A stretch of 16,211 bases of DNA from RGIG426 sp045643425 (lineage in GTDB: Bacteria; Bacillota; Clostridia; Oscillospirales; Acutalibacteraceae): positions 1-16,211 of the forward strand of contig JAZUKW010000010.1 of the NCBI GenBank assembly GCA_045643425.1. Direction: 5' to 3'. Under the pieces are notes generated by a model that was not told the origin of the DNA, searched no databases, and saw nothing but the letters and a program-made list of their open reading frames with translations. Position numbers and translations under genes: made by a program. Positions within the stretch are counted from its first letter, which is position 1; each line of letters starts with the position of its first letter. This document shows, piece after piece, positions 1 to 5,890 of the stretch.

Positions 1-210
1 CCCGCGGTGGCGAAGCGGTTTAAGACCACGTCGAGCCGTGTGGAACGCGCAATTCGCCACGCGATTGAGGTCGCGTGGGACCGCGGTGTCGTGGACGTTT
101 TAGACCACTATTTCGGCTATACCGTCCACACCGAGCGCGGCAAACCGACCAATAGCGAGTTTATCGCGATGATTGCGGACAATTTCCGCCTGCAACTGCG
201 CGCGATGTGA
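1..210 (+). CDS. spo0A: Spo0A, C-terminal DNA-binding end (5' truncated)
   Basis: Only the last 69 codons and the TGA stop are in the window; the gene begins upstream. The visible part is the end of the Spo0A effector domain, the DNA-binding half of the master response regulator that starts sporulation in Bacilli and Clostridia. The stretches SRVERAIRHAIEVAW and GKPTNSEFIA are family signatures, and the protein ends a few residues after the second, as in full-length homologues. The phosphoacceptor receiver domain is outside the window, so its integrity cannot be judged. The gene is followed 18 bases later by a strong terminator, so it ends its own transcription unit. Identification is by family knowledge of this very conserved domain. 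Confidence 0.95.
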   Translation, partial: PAVAKRFKTTSSRVERAIRHAIEVAWDRGVVDVLDHYFGYTVHTERGKPTNSEFIAMIADNFRLQLRAM

Positions 211-228
211 CGAAAAAACGAACGAATG

Positions 229-263
229 ACTCCCTTGAACGATTTCGAGGGAGTTTTGTTTTT
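229..263 (+). terminator. Rho-independent terminator of spo0A
   Basis: The arms ACTCCCTTGAA (229-239) and TTCGAGGGAGT (244-254) pair over 11 positions with one G-T wobble around a CGAT loop. They are followed by a T-rich tail, TTTGTTTTT, to 263. The position 18 bases after the spo0A stop fits a terminator for that gene. Confidence 0.9.
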
Positions 264-464
264 GCGAAAATCCCGCAAAGGGACGTCGAGGGCGCCGTCC
301 CCTACAATGCCGCCGCGGGTTGGTGCAAAAAACACAACGGACCGTCGCGGACGCCGGTCCCACCACCGCGTTTGCGGGCGATTTTTGCAATTTTTTTGCA
401 CATAATCCCACCCTCACCGCATACACTAACCGTATATCGAGCGTTGCAAAAACGGGGTGGCGAG
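264..464. other. Intergenic spacer with two look-alike hairpins
   Basis: No convincing gene lies in this roughly 200-base gap. It holds two 22-base inverted repeats of the same design. GGGACG at 280-285 pairs with CGTCCC at 296-301, and GGACCG at 339-344 pairs with CGGTCC at 355-360. Each encloses a 10-base loop, and the loops are similar (TCGAGGGCGC and TCGCGGACGC). An AT-rich patch with repeated TTTTTTGCA lies at 381-406 and may contain the promoter of the next gene, but no -35/-10 pair with normal spacing could be assigned. Confidence 0.4.
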
Positions 465-1136
465 ATGGACGAATTTACGGTTTGCGGTTTATACGATTTG
501 TCGCGGACACGGGCGGCGGCAATTTTTGAAAACGTGAAATATCCGTGGGCGATTTTGGGGTGTTTGGAGGCGTTTACGGCGGCGCTCGGGCGGGCGCTTC
601 CCCGCGATGAATTCGAGGAACGCGAGCAGGACGTGTTCGTCGCGCGGGATGCTGTGATTGCCGACAGCGCGGTGCTTTGCGCGCCGTCTATCGTAGACCA
701 CGAAACGGAGTTGCGCCCCGGCGCGTATCTGCGCGGCGGGGTGATTATCGGCAAAAACGCGGTCATCGGCAACAGTTGCGAAATCAAAAACGCGTTGTTG
801 TTCGACGGCGCGCAAGTGCCGCATTTCAACTATGTCGGTGACTCGGTGCTTGGGTATTACGCCCATTTGGGCGCGGGCGCGGTGACCTCGAATTTCAAAA
901 GCGACGGCTCGTGTATCACCATCCACGCGGGGGATATTTGCTTTGACACCGCGCGCAAAAAGGTGGGGTCGTTTCTCGGCGATTTTGCCGAAATCGGGTG
1001 CGGTGCGGTGTTGTGTCCCGGCACGATTGTCGGGCGGAGCGCGACGGTGTATCCCCAAAGTATGGTGCGCGGATACGTGCCGCCGAACCACATTTACAAA
1101 GATGCTTGCCGCGTGGTACGCAAGCAGGCGCGATAG
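465..1136 (+). CDS. Stand-alone left-handed beta-helix (GlmU C-terminal-like) acyltransferase
   Basis: This 223-residue protein has hexapeptide repeats from about residue 57 to 205 that form a left-handed beta-helix. The strongest match is to the acetyltransferase half of GlmU. VPHFNYVGDSVLG (118-130) followed by LGAGAVTSNF (135-144) parallels the GlmU segment GHLTYLGDA...IGAGTITCNY, so His120 sits where the GlmU catalytic histidine is found. The nucleotidyltransferase half of GlmU is absent. Homologues in Clostridia are often labelled UDP-N-acetylglucosamine pyrophosphorylase, which this domain content does not support. ATG465 was chosen because GGGGTGG lies just upstream; the frame stays open back to 207, but that stretch runs through the spo0A terminator. 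An acyl- or acetyltransfer role on a sugar or sugar nucleotide is inference. Monocistronic, with terminators on both sides. Confidence 0.8.
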   Translation: MDEFTVCGLYDLSRTRAAAIFENVKYPWAILGCLEAFTAALGRALPRDEFEEREQDVFVARDAVIADSAVLCAPSIVDHETELRPGAYLRGGVIIGKNAVIGNSCEIKNALLFDGAQVPHFNYVGDSVLGYYAHLGAGAVTSNFKSDGSCITIHAGDICFDTARKKVGSFLGDFAEIGCGAVLCPGTIVGRSATVYPQSMVRGYVPPNHIYKDACRVVRKQAR

Positions 1137-1175
1137 CCGAAATTTACACTTTCGGGCGTGAAATACGGATGTTCT

Positions 1176-1211
1176 AAAAGCACGAAACCGCGGTTTCGTG
1201 CTTTTTCCTTT
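1176..1211 (+). terminator. Terminator after the beta-helix gene
   Basis: A perfect 30-base palindrome runs from 1176 to 1205. It comprises AAAAGCACGAAACCG and its exact reverse complement, with CTTTTTCCTTT following on the plus strand. The symmetric A and T flanks mean it could work in both directions, but only plus-strand genes flank it. Confidence 0.9.
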
Positions 1212-1250
1212 ATTTTCATAAAATTTTTACAAATAAAAAGGGAAATATCC

Positions 1251-1279
1251 TTGCAATTTTGACAGTTTTTTAGTATAAT
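1251..1279 (+). promoter_or_regulatory. Sigma-A-type promoter of the PucR-like regulator
   Basis: The -35 element TTGCAA (1251-1256) is followed, after a 17-base spacer, by a perfect -10 TATAAT (1274-1279). The expected start near 1286 gives a leader of about 50 bases before the ATG at 1337. A TTGACA also occurs at 1259-1264, but it lies only 9 bases from the -10. Confidence 0.85.
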
Positions 1280-1336
1280 AGACCCAGTAGTAACCTTATC
1301 ACCGCAAAAACTGTTGTTGTGAAGGAGAGAATACGT

Positions 1337-2422
1337 ATGTCGAACAGAGTATTCCAAGGAGTTGTCCACCAAATGCGCGATGCAATCGACCGCACTATCG
1401 GTGTTGTCGATGAAACGCTGACCATCATCGCGTGCAGCGAACTTGACCGCATCGGTCAGCCCGCCGGCGAATTGACGGCGGCGCACTTTACCGCAGGCGA
1501 GGCGTTTGTGCTGGGCGATTGTACTTATAAACCCTTCGGCTCTCAACCGGGCGCCGAATACGTGCTGTTTGTGGAAGGCAGCGACGACCAGGCGAAAAAA
1601 TACGCCGATTTGCTTGCCATTTCCCTCGGCGGCATCAAACAATATTACGACGAGAAATACGACGGCGGCAACTTCGTGAAAAACGTGCTGCTGGATAATA
1701 TCTTGCCGGGCGACATCTACCTGAAAGCCCGCGAGCTCCACTTCAACAACGACGTGGAGCGGGTGGTGTTTGTGGTGCGCGTGACCGCCGCGACCGAGGT
1801 GTCGGTGTTCGACGTGATGCAAAACCTGTTCCCGGATCACAGCAGCGATTTCGTCATCAGCATCAACGAGACGGACATCGCGCTGGTGAAGGAGTTACAT
1901 AACGACGCTTCTTCGCAAGATCTGGAAAAGCTGGCGCAGTCGATCGTGGATACGCTGGCGGGCGAATTTTACGTTCGCGCCGTGGTGGGTATCGGTACGG
2001 TCATCGAGGGGATGAAGGATCTGTCCCGCTCGTTTAAAGAGGCGCAAACCTCGCTGGAGGTGGGCAAGGTGTTCGACACCGACACCAACATCATCAGCTA
2101 CGACAACCTCGGTATCGCGCGTCTGATCTATCAGCTGCCGACGACGCTGTGCGATATGTTCCTGCGCGAGGTGTTCAAGCGCGATTCCATCGACTCGCTG
2201 GATAACGAGACGCTGTTCACCATTCAAAAGTTCTTCGAGAACAACCTGAACGTGTCTGAGACGTCCCGCAAGCTGTTCGTCCACCGCAACACGCTGGTGT
2301 ACCGCTTGGAGAAGATCAAACGGATGACCGGCCTCGACCTGCGTGAGTTTGAGGACGCGATCGTGTTCAAGGTGGCGTTGATGGTCAAGAAGTACCTGAA
2401 CTCCAACCAAACCAAACGCTGA
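1337..2422 (+). CDS. PucR/CdaR-type transcriptional regulator
   Basis: This 361-residue protein has the build of the PucR/CdaR regulator family. The C-terminal helix-turn-helix (about 290-350) contains ETSRKLFVHRNTLVYRLEKI, typical of the HTH_30 domain. A middle region (about 135-255) resembles the degenerate GGDEF-like domain often found in this family. The first 100 residues could be the ligand-sensing part, similar in layout to sugar-diacid recognition domains, but no ligand can be named. ATG1337 is preceded by AAGGAGAG at 8-base spacing, so the in-frame GTG at 1319, which lies upstream of that site, was not used. The gene has its own strong promoter and sits directly upstream of ftsE in the same direction, with a possible weak terminator between. 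Whether it controls ftsEX is inference. Confidence 0.85.
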   Translation: MSNRVFQGVVHQMRDAIDRTIGVVDETLTIIACSELDRIGQPAGELTAAHFTAGEAFVLGDCTYKPFGSQPGAEYVLFVEGSDDQAKKYADLLAISLGGIKQYYDEKYDGGNFVKNVLLDNILPGDIYLKARELHFNNDVERVVFVVRVTAATEVSVFDVMQNLFPDHSSDFVISINETDIALVKELHNDASSQDLEKLAQSIVDTLAGEFYVRAVVGIGTVIEGMKDLSRSFKEAQTSLEVGKVFDTDTNIISYDNLGIARLIYQLPTTLCDMFLREVFKRDSIDSLDNETLFTIQKFFENNLNVSETSRKLFVHRNTLVYRLEKIKRMTGLDLREFEDAIVFKVALMVKKYLNSNQTKR

Positions 2423-2435
2423 AAATTTTCTGCCG

Positions 2436-2475
2436 CGCCGACGGGGTCTCTCTGTCGGCGTGTGTCTTGTTTTGA
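2436..2475 (+). terminator. Possible weak terminator between the regulator and ftsE
   Basis: CGCCGAC (2436-2442) and GTCGGCG (2454-2460) form a 7-base-pair GC-rich stem with an 11-base loop. The tail, TGTGTCTTGTTTTGA, is only moderately T-rich. The element may end transcription partly and allow read-through into ftsE, since no clear promoter was found between 2423 and 2486. Confidence 0.5.
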
Positions 2476-2502
2476 TTCTCATTTCCAAAGGAGGCGAACG
2501 TC

Positions 2503-3543
2503 TTGATCGAGTTCAAGGGTGTTCACAAGATTTACGAAAGCGGCGGCAAGTCGCAAATCAAAGCGTTGAAAGACGTTAATATCTGTATCGACAAGGGCGA
2601 ATTTGTGTTTATCGTCGGCGAGTCCGGCGCCGGCAAATCCACCTTTTTGAAGCTGATCACGCGGGAAGAGGTGCCGACCGCCGGTGAGGTGGTCGTTAAC
2701 GGCTATAATTTGAGCAAGCTGTCCCGCAAACAGATTCCGTATATGCGCCGCACGATGGGCGTCGTGTTCCAGGATTTCCGCCTTATCAACACGATGAACG
2801 TGTTTGATAACGTGGCGTTTGCCATGCGCGTGATCGGCGCGCCCAACCGCGAGATCCACAAGCGCGTACCGTACGTGCTGCAGCTGGTCGGTCTGTCCGA
2901 CAAAATGCGCAGCTTCCCGCAGGAGCTGTCCGGCGGTGAGCAGCAGCGTGTGAGCCTGGCGCGCGCGCTGGCGAACAACCCCAGCATGATCATTGCGGAT
3001 GAACCGACCGGCAACGTTGATCCCGAGATGTCGTTCGAGATCATGGAGCTGCTCAACGCGGTCACCCGCCTCGGCACTACCGTTATCGTGGTGACGCACG
3101 AGCATGATCTCGTGGAGCGCTTCGACCGCCGCGTGATCCACATTTCCGACGGCGTGGTGGTCTCCGATTCCCAGAAAAAGACGGTGGCGGCGGAAGCGCC
3201 GGCGGCCGCGGAGGACGCCGTGTTCAGCCAAACCGAGGTCGATGCGTCCAAGGCTGCGGCGGCGGAGGAAACCGCGGCGCAGGAGATTGACCGCCTCGAG
3301 GAGCAAAGCGAGAAAAAAGCGGCGAAAAAAGCCGAAAAAGAGGCGCGCAAGGCGGAAAAAGCCGCCAAAAAAGCGGCGCGCGCCGAAAAGAAAGCGATGA
3401 AAAACCAACCCTCGGAGGAGCTTCCCTCCCGCGTGACGATCGCGCCGGAGGAGGAAGACGAGCCGGAGTTTAAGGTCATCGAGGAGGCGGCGACGCTTCA
3501 AACGCCTGCCGTATCCAACGAGGAAGGAGGCGACGCTCAATGA
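2503..3543 (+). CDS. ftsE: Cell-division ABC ATPase FtsE with a long charged C-terminal tail
   Basis: FtsE is the cytoplasmic ATPase of the FtsEX complex, which transmits ATP hydrolysis through the membrane to switch on peptidoglycan hydrolases at the septum or side wall. All ABC motifs are present: Walker A GESGAGKST (39-47), Q-loop Gln90, signature LSGGEQQR (142-149), Walker B MIIADEP (162-168) and switch His199. A TTG start at 2503 is supported by a perfect AAAGGAGG at 2487-2494, 8 bases upstream. Canonical FtsE is about 220-230 residues, but this protein is 346. The extra residues (about 223-346) begin with an Ala-rich stretch, continue as a Lys/Ala/Glu-rich, likely helical or coiled segment (about 260-296), and end in an acidic part. 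The stop overlaps the ftsX start as ATGA, indicating translational coupling. Confidence 0.97.
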   Translation: MIEFKGVHKIYESGGKSQIKALKDVNICIDKGEFVFIVGESGAGKSTFLKLITREEVPTAGEVVVNGYNLSKLSRKQIPYMRRTMGVVFQDFRLINTMNVFDNVAFAMRVIGAPNREIHKRVPYVLQLVGLSDKMRSFPQELSGGEQQRVSLARALANNPSMIIADEPTGNVDPEMSFEIMELLNAVTRLGTTVIVVTHEHDLVERFDRRVIHISDGVVVSDSQKKTVAAEAPAAAEDAVFSQTEVDASKAAAAEETAAQEIDRLEEQSEKKAAKKAEKEARKAEKAAKKAARAEKKAMKNQPSEELPSRVTIAPEEEDEPEFKVIEEAATLQTPAVSNEEGGDAQ

Positions 3544-4442
3544 AAATCGGAAGCTTGCGCTATCTTTTGAAAGAGGGCTTTCGCAACGTGTGGCACAACC
3601 GTTTTATGAGCGTTGCGTCTATCGGTGTTTTGCTTGCTTGCTTAGTGCTGACCGGCGGCTCATACCTGCTGTTCGCCAACGTGAACAACACGTTCCACAG
3701 CTTGTACGAGAGCAACGTGGTGGTGGCTTTCGCCAAACAGGGTGCCACGGCCGACGAGCTGCAAAAGCTGAGCGATCAGCTGCAAAACATTGCCAACGTC
3801 CGCCACGTGGAGTTCCAATCGAAGGACGAGATCTTGCAAAAATATGCCGACTCGTTCTCGGAGGATCTGTTTAACGAGCTGCAGGGCGAAAACAACCCGA
3901 TGCAGGATGCGTTCGTCATCACCTTCGCGGACTTGTCGAAATTCGACATTACGCTGTATCAAATCGAAAAATGTGATTTGGTGGAAAGCATTTCCTCCAG
4001 CGAAAATATCGCCAAAACGCTGACCGAGCTGCGCAACGCCGTTTTGCTGGCGGGCGGCTGGGTGATCGTGCTGCTCTTGATCGTGTCGCTGTTTATCATC
4101 GGCAACACCATCAAGCTGACCGTGTATAACCGCCGTTTGGAAATCGGCATTATGAAATCCGTCGGCGCCACCAACAGCTTTATCCGCATCCCCTTTGTGG
4201 TAGAGGGTATGGCGCTGGGCTTGATCGCCGGCGCGCTGGCGTTCGGCATTACCGCGTTCGTGTATGCGCGACTGACGGCGATGTTCTCGTTCAGCGCGTT
4301 TACCGGACTGATCCCGTTCGAGACGCAGGTATGGAAGCTGCTGATCGGGTATCTGGGCATCGGCATCTTGACCGGTGCCGTCGGCAGTATCCTTTCGATG
4401 AACAAGTACCTGAAGGATGAGGGGAGGAGCGCATTTGACTAA
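3540..4442 (+). CDS. ftsX: Cell-division membrane protein FtsX
   Basis: FtsX is the membrane partner of FtsE and passes the ATPase signal to an extracytoplasmic wall hydrolase. The 300-residue protein has the expected topology: a cytoplasmic N-terminus, a membrane segment at about 23-46, a large extracytoplasmic loop (about 47-167), then three membrane segments at about 168-192, 219-243 and 266-286. KSVGATNSFIRIPFVVEG (206-223) matches the conserved FtsX/MacB-type cytoplasmic coupling region. The ATG overlaps the ftsE stop, with GGAGG located inside the ftsE 3' end. The end of the gene overlaps the start of the downstream M23 peptidase by 8 bases. The three genes are therefore almost certainly one translationally coupled unit, and the peptidase is the likely target of the FtsX outer loop. 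Confidence 0.95.
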   Translation: MKIGSLRYLLKEGFRNVWHNRFMSVASIGVLLACLVLTGGSYLLFANVNNTFHSLYESNVVVAFAKQGATADELQKLSDQLQNIANVRHVEFQSKDEILQKYADSFSEDLFNELQGENNPMQDAFVITFADLSKFDITLYQIEKCDLVESISSSENIAKTLTELRNAVLLAGGWVIVLLLIVSLFIIGNTIKLTVYNRRLEIGIMKSVGATNSFIRIPFVVEGMALGLIAGALAFGITAFVYARLTAMFSFSAFTGLIPFETQVWKLLIGYLGIGILTGAVGSILSMNKYLKDEGRSAFD

Positions 4443-5688
4443 GCAACGATGGCTCCGCCTGTTGGCGCTTTTTGCGGTGCTCGCCGTTGCGGCGGTGGGG
4501 ATCCCCTCCGCGGTATCGGCGGAAAGTGCGTCCTCGCTGCGGGCGCAAAAGGAAGAGCTGGAAGAGCGCATTGCCGAGCTGGAAAACAAAAAAAGTCTGC
4601 TCTCCGACGATTTGGAGGATAAAAAACAGCGCCAAAGCTATATCGAGGAGCAGATCGAGCTGAAAGAAAGCGAGATCGCCGTCAACGACAACCTGATCGA
4701 CGCGCTGGACAACGATTTGTACGAGAACAGCACCGCGATCGAAACCCGCGAGGCGGAGATCACGCAAAAAGAAGAGGCGATCTCCGCGCGCTTTGCCGCG
4801 CTCAAAGAGCGCCTGCGCGTGGTCGCCAAAACCGGCAATATGTCCACGCTGCAAATGCTGTTTGACACCGAAGACTACGTGGATTATCTTTTGAAATCCA
4901 AAATTCTTGAAAAAATCGCCGCCAACGATCAGCGGCTGATCGGCGAGATGGAGGATGAGATCGCCGCCATCAACGGCGAGAAAAAAGTTTTGGAGCAGGA
5001 TCGCGCCACCCTCAACTCCCGCAGGGAGGAGCTCGTGGCGGTGAAAGCGGCTGCCGACGAGGATCGGGTAGAGCTGGAAAGCCTGTATGCAGAGGCGAAG
5101 GGCGCCGTGACGGACCTGCAGGACGACATCGACTACTACGAAAGCGAAATTGCTTATACGCAGGAGCAGGCCGAGGCCTTAGAGGCGGAGATCCAGGAGA
5201 TCCTGCGCCGCGCGGCGGAGTCCTCGAACGCGAACAACCAATCCTACCACGGCGGCAGTATGTATTGGCCGTCGTCCTCCTGCCTGCTTGTGACCGACAC
5301 CTTCGGCTGGCGTACGCTGGACGGCGCCTCCAACTTCCACGGCGGTATTGACATCGCCTGCCCCGGCTCTGCCTACGGACAGGATATTCTCGCCGCGGAG
5401 GACGGCACCGTTGTGTACGTCAACGCCTACGATAGCTGGGGCTCCGGCTGGGGCTACTACGTCATCGTGGACCACGGTATCGACGACTACGGCTGCCGTA
5501 TTACCACGCTGTATGCCCACTGCTCCTCGATCTACGTCAGCGAGGGACAAGAGGTCGTCGGCGGTCAAACCTGCCTCGGCGCCATCGGCAACACCGGCTG
5601 GTCCTACGGTTCTCACCTGCACTTCGAGGTGCGTGTTGACGGTGAACGTGTAGATCCTCTCGGCTCCGGCTACGTCGTCGCACCCTAA
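4435..5688 (+). CDS. Secreted coiled-coil LytM/M23 endopeptidase, likely FtsEX-controlled
   Basis: This 417-residue wall hydrolase has three parts: a signal peptide (about 1-30, ending near AVSAES), a long heptad-like coiled coil (about 31-260) and a C-terminal LytM/M23 domain (about 277-417). The zinc and catalytic residues of active LytM enzymes are all present: His302 and Asp306 in HGGIDIA, His362 in YAHCSS, and His394/His396 in HLHFE. The layout matches EnvC, PcsB and CwlO, coiled-coil proteins controlled by FtsEX, and its position directly after ftsX supports the same role. The TTG at 4435 was chosen because AGGGGAGGAG lies 6 bases upstream; the in-frame ATG at 4417 overlaps that site and lacks its own. 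Cleavage of peptide cross-links in peptidoglycan is inferred from the family. Confidence 0.9.
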   Translation: MTKQRWLRLLALFAVLAVAAVGIPSAVSAESASSLRAQKEELEERIAELENKKSLLSDDLEDKKQRQSYIEEQIELKESEIAVNDNLIDALDNDLYENSTAIETREAEITQKEEAISARFAALKERLRVVAKTGNMSTLQMLFDTEDYVDYLLKSKILEKIAANDQRLIGEMEDEIAAINGEKKVLEQDRATLNSRREELVAVKAAADEDRVELESLYAEAKGAVTDLQDDIDYYESEIAYTQEQAEALEAEIQEILRRAAESSNANNQSYHGGSMYWPSSSCLLVTDTFGWRTLDGASNFHGGIDIACPGSAYGQDILAAEDGTVVYVNAYDSWGSGWGYYVIVDHGIDDYGCRITTLYAHCSSIYVSEGQEVVGGQTCLGAIGNTGWSYGSHLHFEVRVDGERVDPLGSGYVVAP

Positions 5689-5691
5689 CGC

Positions 5692-5863
5692 AGATCTTTT
5701 TCCGTTATGCTTTGATGCACTCGCTTGACGTATACACGATACGTCGGCGCTCGCTTATCTTCGCCTAACGGAAAAATCTCACGCGTTATCGCGCACTGTT
5801 TTGTTTATGCTTTGCCGCTTTCGCTCGGCGTAACCACGTCGCGCGGTACGCGTTAGCACTGTT
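5692..5863. repeat. Structured intergenic repeat region upstream of the S41-like gene
   Basis: This 202-base gap without a gene (5689-5890) is dense in repeats. TTTTTCCGTTA (5697-5707) and TAACGGAAAAA (5766-5776) are perfect inverted arms of an 80-base unit. Inside it, GACGTAT (5727-5733) and ATACGTC (5739-5745) make a second stem. A diverged direct copy starts exactly 100 bases later: 5705-5738 and 5805-5838 agree at 26 of 34 positions without gaps. The second copy is bracketed by ACGCGTTA...GCACTGTT (5781-5800) and ACGCGTTAGCACTGTT (5848-5863). It looks like a small dispersed or miniature repeat; no normal promoter was found here. Confidence 0.6.
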
Positions 5864-5890
5864 CACTCTCTCTGAAAGGAGGCACACGCT

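Noticed and set aside
207..464. An upstream extension of the beta-helix protein to a GTG at 207
   Set aside because: The extension overlaps the spo0A stop and reads through the spo0A terminator hairpin, and its translation is low quality. ATG465 has a ribosome binding site.
1259..1279. TTGACA at 1259 as the -35 of the regulator promoter
   Set aside because: It is only 9 bases from the TATAAT. TTGCAA at 1251 gives the normal 17-base spacing.
5692..5863. Intergenic repeats as a CRISPR array or terminator
   Set aside because: There are only two diverged copies with internal hairpins and no constant repeat/spacer pattern. The outer stem has no T run after it on the plus strand.
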